A stretch of 64,000 nucleotides of DNA, taken from Zoogloea sp016790385. Lineage in GTDB: Bacteria; Pseudomonadota; Gammaproteobacteria; Burkholderiales; Rhodocyclaceae. The notes beneath the pieces were generated by a model. The model was not told the origin of the DNA. It did no database searches and saw nothing but the letters and a program-made list of their open reading frames with translations. The translations under genes and the position numbers were made by a program. The DNA is taken from NCBI RefSeq assembly GCF_041916735.1, contig NZ_JAYRYY010000011.1, one strand, 5' to 3'. Below are positions 49,618 through 58,308 of this stretch, one piece after another (within the stretch, counting starts at the first letter, position 1; every line of letters begins with the position of its first letter).

Positions 49618-49865
49618 CAGAAGCTCCGGTACTTGGCCAGGGGCAGACCATTCTTCTCCACGTAGTCATTCCAGCACTCGAAGGCCTTGGCGTTCTCGGC
49701 CACCCACAACTCTGCGCGCCTCTCGGCCACAGCCCTGGCCACGCCAGCTTCGGCGGCCTGGGAGATGTTGATGCGCAAGGCCTTGGCGTCGGCCAGCACC
49801 GTCTCTGACAAGGAGACATTGGTGGCTTTCTTGGCAACTGTCGAAGGCGCTTTGCTTGCAGTCAT
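49617..49865 (-). CDS. ccdA: CcdA-like antitoxin
   Basis: Antitoxin of 82 residues. The N-terminal ribbon-helix-helix part (ATNVSLSETVLADAKALRINIS, about 14-35) binds DNA and autoregulates. The C-terminal part (ERRAELWVAENAKAFECWNDYVEKNGLPL) is the disordered toxin-neutralising arm, with the conserved W...N-x-x-x-x-x-x-x-G pattern. The ATG at 49865 has GGAG 8 bases upstream and was preferred over in-frame ATGs at 49880 and 49949. It forms a typical ccdAB operon with the downstream toxin. Confidence 0.9.
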   Translation of the reverse strand: MTASKAPSTVAKKATNVSLSETVLADAKALRINISQAAEAGVARAVAERRAELWVAENAKAFECWNDYVEKNGLPLAKYRSF

Positions 49866-49945
49866 GGTGAGCTCCGGCATGGATGGACGCTCATGACCAT
49901 ACCGAGAATGCGCATCCACGGCAACATCCCGAATGCCCTCTCCCC

Positions 49946-50638
49946 TCACACCGACAACATCTCCCGCACCTGCTTGGCCTCCATCTCGTCGCCACGCCCG
50001 GCGCTGATGATCTCGCCGCGTTCCATCAGCAGATAGTGGTCGGCCAGGGAGCGGGCGAAGTCGTAATACTGCTCCACCAGCAGGATGGCCATCTCGCCGG
50101 TCTCGGCGAGGGCGCGGATGGCGCGTTCGATGTCCTTGATGATGGAAGGCTGGATGCCTTCGGTGGGCTCGTCGAGGATCAGCAGCTTGGGCCCCGGGGC
50201 CAGGGCGCGGCCGATGGCGAGCTGTTGCTGCTGGCCGCCGGAGAGGTCGCCGCCGCGGCGGCGCATCATCTGCTTGAGCACCGGGAACATCTCGAAGATT
50301 CGGGTTGGCACCTGGGCGCTGGCGGGCCGGGTGGCGAGGCCCATCAGCAGGTTTTCCTCAACGGTGAGGCGCGGGAAGATCTCGCGCCCCTGGGGCACAT
50401 AGCCGATGCCGGCGCGCACGCGGCCGTAGCTGGGCGCCTTGGTGATGTCCTGCCCGCCCAGCTGGATGCTGCCAGTGGCGGCGGGCACCAGGCCCATCAG
50501 GGTCTTCAGCAGGGTCGTCTTGCCCACCCCGTTGCGCCCCAGCAGGGTTGTGACCTTGCCCATGGGCACGTCAAAGCTGACATTACGCAGGATGTGGGAG
50601 CCGCCGTAGTACTGGTTCAGGTTGGTGACAGTGAGCAT
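49946..50638 (-). CDS. urtE: Urea ABC transporter ATP-binding protein UrtE
   Basis: Second ATPase (LivF-like) of the urea ABC importer, 230 residues. Walker A is LLGRNGVGKTTLLKTLMGLV (about 32-51), the signature GDLSGGQQQQLAIGRALAPG (about 132-151) and Walker B LLILDEPTEGIQPSIIKDI. The TEGIQPSI form is typical of UrtE rather than amino-acid LivF, which usually reads LAP. The start is the ATG after which MLTVTNLNQYYGGSHIL begins. It lies 96 bases after urtD and is the last transporter gene before ccdAB and urease. Confidence 0.94.
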   Translation of the reverse strand: MLTVTNLNQYYGGSHILRNVSFDVPMGKVTTLLGRNGVGKTTLLKTLMGLVPAATGSIQLGGQDITKAPSYGRVRAGIGYVPQGREIFPRLTVEENLLMGLATRPASAQVPTRIFEMFPVLKQMMRRRGGDLSGGQQQQLAIGRALAPGPKLLILDEPTEGIQPSIIKDIERAIRALAETGEMAILLVEQYYDFARSLADHYLLMERGEIISAGRGDEMEAKQVREMLSV

Positions 50639-50734
50639 GGTGGGTTCCTTGTTGGAAGATCGGCTTAGAGCGCGCGAAGCAATCGTCGCGAGCGGCTCGG
50701 GTGCGCGCCGCGCAGCAGGTTCATGCACGCACTC

Positions 50735-51586
50735 TCAGCGGCCAAGATAAACCTCGATCACCCGCGGATCGGCCTGCACGGTGGCGAGGTCGCCTTCGGC
50801 CAGCACCGAGCCTTCGCACAGCACCGTGACCTTGCCGCCCAGGGCTTCGACGAAAGCCATGTCGTGCTCGACGACCATCAGCGAATGCTTGCCCTTGAGG
50901 CTGACAAAGAGTTCGGCGGTGCGCTCGGTCTCGTCGTCGGTCATGCCGGCCACGGGCTCGTCGAGCAGCAGCAGCTTCGGGTCCTGCACCAGCAACATGC
51001 CGATCTCCAGCCACTGTTTCTGGCCGTGGGAGAGCAGGCCGGCGGGCCGGTCGGCCTGGTCGGCAAGGCGGATCTGCTTGAGGGTGTCGGCGATCTTGTC
51101 CAGGTCGTCGCCAAACAGGCGGGCAAACAGGCTCTTCTTGACCCGCTTGTCGGTTTTCAGGGCCAGCTCCAGGTTCTCGAACACCGAGTGGTTCTCGAAG
51201 ATGGTGGGCTTCTGGAACTTGCGGCCGATGCCGGTGTGGGCGATCTGCGGCTCGGTGAGGCGGGTCAGATCGATGGTCTGGCCGAAGAAGGCCTTGCCCG
51301 AGTCGGGCCGGGTCTTGCCGGTGATGACGTCCATCATGGTCGTCTTGCCCGCGCCGTTGGGGCCGATGATGCAGCGCAGCTCGCCGGCGTCGATTTGCAG
51401 CGACAGCTTGTTGAGGGCGCGGAAGCCGTCAAAGCTCACCGTGATGTCGTCCAGATAGAGCATGACCCCGTGGGAGAGGTCGAGCTCGCCGGGCTTGAGC
51501 ACGTGGCCGGTGTTGGCGGCCCCGTCCCAGTGTTCCTGCTGGCCGTCGGCCGGGGCATTGCGGGAGATGGAGGATTCGACGCGCAT
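50735..51586 (-). CDS. urtD: Urea ABC transporter ATP-binding protein UrtD
   Basis: First ATPase (LivG-like) of the urea importer, 283 residues, with an N-terminal extension of ~40 residues. Walker A is IIGPNGAGKTTMMDVITGKT (about 73-92). GIGRKFQKPTIFENHSVFEN is the LivG/UrtD block. The signature is LLSHGQKQWLEIGMLL, and Walker B is LLLLDEPVAGMTDDETE. SHGQKQWLEIG is characteristic of UrtD. The ATG at 51586 follows the urtC stop by 2 bases. Confidence 0.95.
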   Translation of the reverse strand: MRVESSISRNAPADGQQEHWDGAANTGHVLKPGELDLSHGVMLYLDDITVSFDGFRALNKLSLQIDAGELRCIIGPNGAGKTTMMDVITGKTRPDSGKAFFGQTIDLTRLTEPQIAHTGIGRKFQKPTIFENHSVFENLELALKTDKRVKKSLFARLFGDDLDKIADTLKQIRLADQADRPAGLLSHGQKQWLEIGMLLVQDPKLLLLDEPVAGMTDDETERTAELFVSLKGKHSLMVVEHDMAFVEALGGKVTVLCEGSVLAEGDLATVQADPRVIEVYLGR

Positions 51587-51588
51587 GC

Positions 51589-52800
51589 TCAGGCTCCTTT
51601 GGCTGCGGTGCCGTTGGGTATCTTGGAATCGGCAGCCGGGGCGCGGGGCGCCGGTGCTGCCGCCACCTCGGCCCGGGACGCGGCGATGGCGGCCTTCTCG
51701 GCCCGGCGGGCCTTGATCTTGGCCCACAGCCCGACCACGCCCTGGGGCAGGTAGAGGGTGACGAGGATGAACAGGAGGCCCAGGAAGAACAGCCAGTATT
51801 CCGGGAAGCTGGTGGTGAACCAGGTTTTGGACAGATTGACGATTCCCGCGCCCAGCACCGGCCCGACCAGGGTGCCGCGCCCGCCCACCGCCACCCAGAT
51901 GGCGATCTCGATGGAGTTGGCCACCGACATCTCGGAGGGGTTGATGATGCCCACCTGGGGCACGTAGAGCGCACCGGCCAGACCGCACAGCATGGCCGAC
52001 AGGGTCCAGATGAAGAGCTTGTAATGCACCGGGTTGTAGCCGATGAACATGACGCGGTTTTCCGAATCGCGGATGGCGGTGAGCACCTTGCCGAACTTGG
52101 AGGCGATGAGCACCTTGCCGAGGATGATCACGGCGAGCAGCAGGGCCACCGACAGGCCGAACAGCACCAGCCGGGTTTCCGGCGCGGTGATGGAGTAGCC
52201 GAGGATGCGCTTGAAGTCGGTGAAGCCGTTGTTGCCGCCAAAGCCGGTCTCGTTACGGAAGAAGAACAGCATGGCCGCGTAGGTCATGGCCTGGGTGATG
52301 ATCGAGAAATACACCCCCTTGATGCGCGAGCGGAAGGCGAAGTAGCCAAAGATCCAGGCCACCACGCCGGGCACCGCAATGGCCAGGAACAGCGCCCACA
52401 GGAAGTGATCGGAGCCGGTCCAGTACCAGGGCAGTTCCTTCCAGTCCAGAAACACCATGAAGTCCGGCAGGTCGCTCTGGTAGCTGCCCTCACGGCCGAT
52501 CTGGCGCATCAGGTACATGCCGAAGCTATAGCCACCCAGGGCAAAGAACAGCCCGTGGCCCAGGGAGAGGATGCCGCCGAAACCCCAGATCAGGTCCATG
52601 GCCACCGCCACCACGGCGTAGCACAGGATCTTGCCGATCAGGGTGATGGCATAGGTGGACACATGCAGCGGGTGGCTCTCCGGCAGCATCAGATGGGCCA
52701 TGGGCACCAGCACCCAGGCGATGAAGGCGATGGCCGCCACGGCCAGCCAGCCCCGCGGGCCGAGGCCCGCGAAGAGTTTGACGGTCAAAGGTGTGCGCAT
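51589..52800 (-). CDS. urtC: Urea ABC transporter permease UrtC
   Basis: Inner-membrane permease of 403 residues, LivM-type, with about ten hydrophobic spans. Typical features are YAVVAVAMDLIWGFGGILSLGHGLFFALGGYSFGMYLMR and the cytoplasmic coupling loop FGKVLTAIRDSENRVMFIGYNP. The C-terminal ~35 residues are an Ala-rich charged tail. With UrtB it forms the urea channel. It lies 15 bases after urtB and 2 bases before urtD. Confidence 0.95.
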   Translation of the reverse strand: MRTPLTVKLFAGLGPRGWLAVAAIAFIAWVLVPMAHLMLPESHPLHVSTYAITLIGKILCYAVVAVAMDLIWGFGGILSLGHGLFFALGGYSFGMYLMRQIGREGSYQSDLPDFMVFLDWKELPWYWTGSDHFLWALFLAIAVPGVVAWIFGYFAFRSRIKGVYFSIITQAMTYAAMLFFFRNETGFGGNNGFTDFKRILGYSITAPETRLVLFGLSVALLLAVIILGKVLIASKFGKVLTAIRDSENRVMFIGYNPVHYKLFIWTLSAMLCGLAGALYVPQVGIINPSEMSVANSIEIAIWVAVGGRGTLVGPVLGAGIVNLSKTWFTTSFPEYWLFFLGLLFILVTLYLPQGVVGLWAKIKARRAEKAAIAASRAEVAAAPAPRAPAADSKIPNGTAAKGA

Positions 52801-52815
52801 GGGCGTGCCCTCCGC

Positions 52816-54405
52816 TCAATCGACGAACCGGCCCTTGAGGGCAAACAGCCCCTGGGGTCGCTTCTGGATGAAGATGATGATGAAGACCAGCACCAGGATC
52901 TTGGCGATCACCGCCCCGGCCCAGCCTTCGAGGAACTTGGTGACCACGCCCAGGCCCAGGGCCGCCCACACCGCACCGGCCAGCTGGCCCACGCCGCCCA
53001 GCACCACCACCATGAAGGAATCGACGATGTAGCCCTGGCCCATGTCGGGGCCCACGTTGGCGATCTGCGACAGGGCCACCCCACCCAGCCCGGCAATGCC
53101 GGAGCCGATGCCAAAGGCCAGGGTGTCGATGCGCGACGTGGGCACGCCCACGCAGCCGGCCATGGGGCGGTTCTGGGTGACGGCGCGGACGAACATGCCC
53201 AGGCGGGTCTTGTTCATCATCAGCCACACCAGCAGCAGCACGAAGCCCGAGAAAGCCACGATGATCAGGCGGTTCCACGGCAGGGAGAGGTTCTCGGCAA
53301 GCTGCACGCCGCCGGACATCCACGCCGGGTTGGCCACTTCCACGTTCTGGGCGCCAAAGAGCAGGCGCGCCGCCTGGATCAGCACCAGAGACAGGCCCCA
53401 GGTGGCGAGCAGGGTTTCCAGCGGCCGGCCATACAGATGCCGGATCACCGTGCGCTCCATCAGCATGCCCACCGCCGCGGCGACGAAGAAGGCCACGGGT
53501 ACCGCCGCCAGCACGTAGTAATCGACAAACTCGGGAAACTTCGCCCGGAACAGGGCCTGCATGGCGTAGGCCGAGTAGGCCCCCACCATCAGCAACTCGC
53601 CGTGGGCCATGTTGATGACGCCCATCACCCCGTAGGTGATGGCGAGCCCCAGGGCCGCCAGCAGCAGGATGGAACCCAGGGAGATGCCGGTGAAAATCTG
53701 GCCCGCCGTGTCGCTCCAGGCCAGACGTGCGTCGATGGCCTTGATGGCCGTGCCGGCCTCCAGGCGCAGCTTTTCTTCGGGTTCGTTGGCCGGGTCGAGC
53801 AGGGGCAGCAGCAGGGCTTTGACTGCCGGGCTGCCTGAGCCGGCCAGGTCACGCACGGCCTGAAGGCGGCGCGCCACGTCCGGGCTGCCGAGGGCGGCCT
53901 GGGCGGACAGCTGAACCAGAATGGGCTTGATCTCCCCATCCTGCTCCCGCGCCAGGGCCTTGTCGAAGAGGGGCAGCAGCGCAGTCCCGTCGCCCATGTC
54001 GGCCAGCAGCGCCCGCGCCGCCGCAAGGCGCTCGCCCCGATCGGCGGACAGCAGGTGCACCGCGGCCAGGGCGCCGTCCACCTGTTGGCGCAGGCTGTTG
54101 TTCAGGCTGATGGATTCGGGGCTGGCGGGCGCGGGCTTGATCGGCGCACCAGTGGCCGGGTCCAGCACCTGATCCCCCGCCACGATCACCAGGCGCCCGC
54201 CGGCCACCGCCGCCGCATCTTCGGACAAAGCCTTGAGCAGGCGCTGGGCATCGGCATCGTCTCCGGCGGCGGCAAGGCTCGCCACCGCGGCCTGCCTGGC
54301 GTCGAAGTCGTCGGATGCGAGCCCCTGGAGCACGGCCGGGTCCAGGGTGGCCGACGCGCGACCAACGCACATAAGGAGACTGATCAGAAGGAGAAGTCGT
54401 TTCAT
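52816..54405 (-). CDS. urtB: Urea ABC transporter permease UrtB
   Basis: Permease of 529 residues. A signal peptide (MKRLLLLISLLMCVGRASA) is followed by a soluble ~210-residue periplasmic N-terminal region with HEAT-like helices (DDFDARQAAVASLAAAGDD, SPDVARRLQAVRDLAGSGSP). A LivH-type membrane domain follows from about residue 240 (GISLGSILLLAALGLAITYGVMGVINMAHGELLMVGAYSAYAMQ). This extended form is characteristic of UrtB. The gene is separated from urtA by a 118-base stretch holding a terminator-like hairpin. Confidence 0.94.
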   Translation of the reverse strand: MKRLLLLISLLMCVGRASATLDPAVLQGLASDDFDARQAAVASLAAAGDDADAQRLLKALSEDAAAVAGGRLVIVAGDQVLDPATGAPIKPAPASPESISLNNSLRQQVDGALAAVHLLSADRGERLAAARALLADMGDGTALLPLFDKALAREQDGEIKPILVQLSAQAALGSPDVARRLQAVRDLAGSGSPAVKALLLPLLDPANEPEEKLRLEAGTAIKAIDARLAWSDTAGQIFTGISLGSILLLAALGLAITYGVMGVINMAHGELLMVGAYSAYAMQALFRAKFPEFVDYYVLAAVPVAFFVAAAVGMLMERTVIRHLYGRPLETLLATWGLSLVLIQAARLLFGAQNVEVANPAWMSGGVQLAENLSLPWNRLIIVAFSGFVLLLVWLMMNKTRLGMFVRAVTQNRPMAGCVGVPTSRIDTLAFGIGSGIAGLGGVALSQIANVGPDMGQGYIVDSFMVVVLGGVGQLAGAVWAALGLGVVTKFLEGWAGAVIAKILVLVFIIIFIQKRPQGLFALKGRFVD

Positions 54406-54421
54406 GGGATCCCCCGGGGGC

Positions 54422-54479
54422 GAACGGACCAGGAAAGGCAGGTCCGTTCAAAAAAATGGCCGGCTCCGGGCCCGGAGCC
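54422..54479 (-). terminator. Attenuating terminator between urtA and urtB
   Basis: On the minus strand after urtA comes a perfect GGCTCC-GGGCCC-GGAGCC palindrome (54479-54462). A T-rich run (54456-54450) follows a few bases later. Next is a second inverted repeat, GAACGGACC-n10-GGTCCGTTC (54449-54422), which could form its own stem near the urtB RBS. The layout fits partial termination, giving more binding protein than permease. Confidence 0.65.
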
Positions 54480-54523
54480 CTCCGCCGGCCAACTACGGCT
54501 CTCTTGAGGAGGTCTGAGAGTGC

Positions 54524-55783
54524 TTAAAGCTTCTGCTTGCCCTCGTTGCCCGGGATGAACGGGCTCCAGGGCTGGGCGCGGATCGGGCCCTTGGTCTTCC
54601 ACACGACGTTGAACTGGCCGTCAGCCTTGATCTCGCCGATGAAGACCGGCTTGTGCAGGTGATGATTGGTTTCGTCCATCTTCAGGGTGAAGCCGGACGG
54701 CGCCTTGAAGGTCTGCCCCGCCATAGCCGCAATGACCTTGTCGGTATCGGTGGACTTGGCCTTCTCGACAGCCTGGGCCCACATGTGGATGCCCACGTAG
54801 GTGGCTTCCATCGGGTCGTTGGTGACCACGGTGTCGGCCTTGGGCAGCTTGGCCTTCTTGGCCCAGTCGCGGTACATCTTGATGAACTTCTCGTTATCGG
54901 GGTTCTTCACCGACATGAAGTAGTTCCAGGCGGCCAGATGGCCCACCAGCGGCTTGGCATCCACGCCGCGCAGCTCTTCCTCACCCACCGAGAAAGCCAC
55001 CACCGGCACGTCCTTGGCCTTCAGGCCGGCGTTGCCCAGCTCCTTGTAGAAAGGCACGTTGGAGTCGCCGTTGATGGTGGAGATCACCGCCGTCTTCTTG
55101 CCCTCGCCGGCAAACTTCTTGATCTTGGCGATGATGGTCTGGTAGTCGGAGTGGCCGAAGGGGGTGTATTCCTCCATGATGTCCGCATCCGCCACGCCCT
55201 TGCTCTTGAGGAAGGCCCGCAGGATCTTGTTGGTGGTGCGCGGATACACGTAGTCGGTGCCCAGCAGCACAAAGCGCTTGGCCGAGCCGCCTTCCTTGCT
55301 CATCAGGTATTCCACCGCCGGAATGGCCTGCTGGTTGGGTGCGGCACCGGTGTAGAAGACGTTCTTCTCGAGCTCTTCACCCTCGTACTGCACGGGGTAG
55401 AACAGCAGGCCGTTGAGTTCCTTGTAAACCGGCAGCACCGACTTGCGGGACACCGAGGTCCAGCAGCCAAAAGTCACCGCCACCTTGTCCTGGGAAAGCA
55501 ACTGACGCGCCTTCTCGGCAAACTTGGGCCAGTCGGAGGCCGGGTCCACCACCACCGGCTCAAGCTTCTTGCCCATCACGCCGCCCTTGGCGTTGATTTC
55601 CTCGATGGTCATCAGCGCGGTTTCCTTGAGGGCGGTCTCGGAAATCGCCATCGTCCCGGACAGGGAATGGAGGATGCCGACCTTGATGGAGTCTGCCGCC
55701 CAGGCACTGGACGACAGACCGCCGATGGCGGCAATGGAAGCAGAGAGAACAGCAGCCTTGAGGAAGGTACGACGGTTTTGCAT
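54524..55783 (-). CDS. urtA: Urea ABC transporter substrate-binding protein UrtA
   Basis: Periplasmic urea-binding protein of 419 residues. The N-terminus MQNRRTFLKAAVLSASIAAIGG carries a twin-arginine motif (RRTFLK), so it is exported folded by Tat. The mature part begins ADSIKVGILHSLSGTMAISE, the usual opening of UrtA/AmiC-like proteins, with VTFGCWTSVSRKSVLPVYKE and NGLLFYPVQYEGEE as further marks. The ATG at 55783 was chosen because it places the Tat motif at the N-terminus. It heads the urt-ure array. The upstream 157 bases hold no sigma-54 or NtrC site that I find convincing. Confidence 0.95.
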   Translation of the reverse strand: MQNRRTFLKAAVLSASIAAIGGLSSSAWAADSIKVGILHSLSGTMAISETALKETALMTIEEINAKGGVMGKKLEPVVVDPASDWPKFAEKARQLLSQDKVAVTFGCWTSVSRKSVLPVYKELNGLLFYPVQYEGEELEKNVFYTGAAPNQQAIPAVEYLMSKEGGSAKRFVLLGTDYVYPRTTNKILRAFLKSKGVADADIMEEYTPFGHSDYQTIIAKIKKFAGEGKKTAVISTINGDSNVPFYKELGNAGLKAKDVPVVAFSVGEEELRGVDAKPLVGHLAAWNYFMSVKNPDNEKFIKMYRDWAKKAKLPKADTVVTNDPMEATYVGIHMWAQAVEKAKSTDTDKVIAAMAGQTFKAPSGFTLKMDETNHHLHKPVFIGEIKADGQFNVVWKTKGPIRAQPWSPFIPGNEGKQKL

Positions 55784-55940
55784 CGAGTGCTCCTTGGTTC
55801 GGTGGATTGGCGAGTGCAGTGCAGCAACGCTTCGCAGATTACGGAGCACACCCCCGTGCCGGAATACGTCAGATTGCGTAGGTGGCTGCGTAGCCCTCCG
55901 GCTCGGCTAGAATCGGGGGACACCTTTCACGAACATCACC

Positions 55941-56786
55941 ATGCCCATTCCCGCACCGACCGAAATAGAGCGCTTGGTGAAAGGCATCGGCATCCCGCCC
56001 CGCCCCGAAGTGCTCACCCGCCTGCAAAAGGAAATCGATTCACCCAATGTGTCCCTGTCGGTGGTCGGCCAGATCATCAATGGGGACGTGGCCCTGGCAG
56101 CGTCGGTCATGAAGGTGGCCAACTCTCCAGCCTTCGGGCTCAGCCGCAAGGTCAGCACCGTGCAGCAGGCGATTCCGGTGCTCGGCAGCCGCGTCCTGTC
56201 CGGTCTGGTGGCCGGCTTTGCCCTGCGCAGCAGCATCAGCGGTCCGGTGCGGCTGGATCGTTTCTGGGACAGCAGCATTCGCGGAGCGCAACTGGCGGCG
56301 CGCCTGACCAAGGAGTTCCGCAGTGTCGCGGCCGACCAGGCCTACACCTTCGGGCTCTTTCACGACTGCGGCATTGCGGTGCTGCTGCAACGCTTTCCCG
56401 ACTACCGGGACACCTTGCAGTTGGCCAATGCCGACAGTGGCCGCAACTTCACCGAAGTGGAGGAGGCGCGCCATGCCACCCACCACGCGGCCATCGGTTA
56501 CTTTCTGACCCGTAGCTGGGGGCTGTCCGAGGACATCAGCCGGGCCACCCTGATCCACCACGACCTTTCCATCTTCGCGCCAGATGCCGAGACCGACGAC
56601 GCCCGCTGCCGTACCCTGATCAGCCTCGCCGCCCTGTCCGACTGCTTCGTGAGTGCTTTCATGCGCATGAGCGAGGATGCCAGCTGGCTTCAGATCCGCC
56701 CTCATGTGCTTCGCCACCTCAACGTGGGTGAGAGCGATTTTCACGATCTGCGTGAAATGGCCTTCGATCTCCTCGAGAACCTCTGA
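55941..56786 (+). CDS. HDOD-domain signalling protein
   Basis: HDOD-domain protein of 281 residues with no other domain. Typical segments are the N-terminal IPPRPEVLTRLQKEIDSPNVSLSVVGQIINGDVALAASVMKVANS, VSTVQQAIPVLGSRVLSGLV and YTFGLFHDCGIAVLLQRFP. The last of these retains HD, unlike many HDOD proteins that have lost it, followed by HHAAIGYFLTRSWGLSEDI. HDOD proteins act in two-component and cyclic-nucleotide signalling, but the mechanism is not fixed. It is divergent from urtA and 13 bases ahead of the nnr gene. Confidence 0.9.
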   Translation: MPIPAPTEIERLVKGIGIPPRPEVLTRLQKEIDSPNVSLSVVGQIINGDVALAASVMKVANSPAFGLSRKVSTVQQAIPVLGSRVLSGLVAGFALRSSISGPVRLDRFWDSSIRGAQLAARLTKEFRSVAADQAYTFGLFHDCGIAVLLQRFPDYRDTLQLANADSGRNFTEVEEARHATHHAAIGYFLTRSWGLSEDISRATLIHHDLSIFAPDAETDDARCRTLISLAALSDCFVSAFMRMSEDASWLQIRPHVLRHLNVGESDFHDLREMAFDLLENL

Positions 56787-56799
56787 GCGCCATACCGGC

Positions 56800-58308
56800 A
56801 TGCCCCAGCCCATCCATACCGTAGCCTCCATCCGCGCCATCGAAGCGCTGGCCCTTCCGGGCGCCGTGCCCCCCCTGATGGAGCGCGCCGGCGCGGCGGC
56901 GGCTGCCGTGGCGCTGCGCCTGCTTCCCCCGTCCGACGCGCCGGTCCTGGTGGCCTGCGGCCCCGGCAACAACGGGGGCGATGGCTTTGTGGTGGCCCGG
57001 CATCTGCGTTCCGCGGGCCATCGGGTCAGCGTCGCCTTCGCCGCCGACCCCACCCGTCTTCCGGCAGACGCTGCCGTCGCCCGTGCCGCGTGGCTGGCGG
57101 CCGGCGGCAGCACCGACACCAGCCTGCCCACCCCGCCCCCGCAAGGCTGGGCACTCGTGGTTGACGCCCTGTTCGGCATCGGCCTTCAGCGCCCCATCGA
57201 CGGCCTTTACGCCGACTGGATCGAAAGCCTGTCGGCATCATCCGGGCTGCGTCTGGCCCTCGACATTCCCAGCGGTCTAGATGCCGATACCGGCCAGCGC
57301 CCCGGCGCCTGCTTCACGGCCGATCACACCGTCACCTTCATCGCCCTCAAGCCAGGTCTGCTCACCCTCGACGGGCCGGACCACTGCGGCAGCGTCCATC
57401 TCGCCCCCCTTGATCTGGACACGGAAGCCCTTGCCGCCGCCCCGGGCCACACCGTCGACACCGCCCTGTTTGCCTCCCGGCTGCGCCCGCGCCCGCGCAA
57501 CAGCCACAAGGGCAGCTACGGCGACGCCGCCCTCATCGGCGGAGCCCCGGGCATGGTGGGGGCGGCCCTGCTCGCCGGGCGGGCCGCGGCCTACCTGGGT
57601 GCCGGCCGTGTCCTTGTCGGGCTGCTTGATCCCAGCGCGCTGGCAGTAGACCCGGAACGCCCCGAGCTCATGTTCCGCAGCGCCACGGCCTTGCTGGACG
57701 AGCACGGCCATGGCGCCCTCGGCGTGGGCCCCGGCCTCGGGCAGTCCGCCGCCGCCCGCGAGCTGGTGGCCACCGCCCTGGCCGGCACCACACCCCTGGT
57801 CCTGGACGCCGACGCGCTCAACCTGGTGGCGCGGGACGAACCGCTCCAGGCCGCCCTTGCCGGCCGCGCCCAGGCCGCCGTACTCACCCCTCATCCTGCC
57901 GAAGCCGCGCGCCTGCTGGCCTGCGACACCCGGGCCGTCCAGGCCGACCGCATCGGCGCCGCCTGCGCCCTGGCCCGCCGTTACCAGGCCTGGGTGGTGC
58001 TCAAGGGCTGCGGCAGCATCATCGCCGGGCCGGACGAGCGCTGGTGGATCAACACCAGCGGCAATCCGGCCATGGCCACCGCGGGCATGGGCGACGTACT
58101 CACCGGGATCATCTGTGCCCTGCGGGCCCGCGGCTGGCCCCCCCGGGAAGCCCTGCTCGCCGGCGTCCATCTCCATGGCGCGGCGGCCGACATGCTATGC
58201 GCCGAACAGAGCCTCGACACAGGCCTCCTTGCCGGCGAGGTGGCCGAGGCGGCCCGCCGCTGCTTCAACCATTGGCTGCGGGCTTGTGCCCCCGCCCGGC
58301 AACCATGA
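56800..58308 (+). CDS. nnr: Bifunctional NAD(P)HX epimerase/dehydratase
   Basis: Metabolite-repair enzyme of 502 residues that restores hydrated NADH/NADPH. The N-terminal YjeF_N epimerase domain (about 1-215) contains ACGPGNNGGDGFVVARHL, VVDALFGIGLQRPI and LALDIPSGLDADTG. The C-terminal ribokinase-like ADP-dependent dehydratase (about 220-500) contains HKGSYGDAALIGGAPGMVGAALLAGRAAAYLGAG, GVGPGLG, LTPHPAEAARLLACDT, VLKGCGSIIAGPDERWWINTSGNPAMATAGMGDVLTGII. Both active sites look complete. The ATG at 56800 follows the HDOD stop by 13 bases. The stop overlaps the sensor kinase start (ATGA). Confidence 0.96.
   Translation: MPQPIHTVASIRAIEALALPGAVPPLMERAGAAAAAVALRLLPPSDAPVLVACGPGNNGGDGFVVARHLRSAGHRVSVAFAADPTRLPADAAVARAAWLAAGGSTDTSLPTPPPQGWALVVDALFGIGLQRPIDGLYADWIESLSASSGLRLALDIPSGLDADTGQRPGACFTADHTVTFIALKPGLLTLDGPDHCGSVHLAPLDLDTEALAAAPGHTVDTALFASRLRPRPRNSHKGSYGDAALIGGAPGMVGAALLAGRAAAYLGAGRVLVGLLDPSALAVDPERPELMFRSATALLDEHGHGALGVGPGLGQSAAARELVATALAGTTPLVLDADALNLVARDEPLQAALAGRAQAAVLTPHPAEAARLLACDTRAVQADRIGAACALARRYQAWVVLKGCGSIIAGPDERWWINTSGNPAMATAGMGDVLTGIICALRARGWPPREALLAGVHLHGAAADMLCAEQSLDTGLLAGEVAEAARRCFNHWLRACAPARQP

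Noticed and set aside
55784..55940. Possible sigma-54 promoter before urtA (CGGCACGGGGGTGTGC on the minus strand)
   Set aside because: The GG to GC distance is 13 rather than 12 and the -12 element is poor. No NtrC-like palindrome was found nearby.
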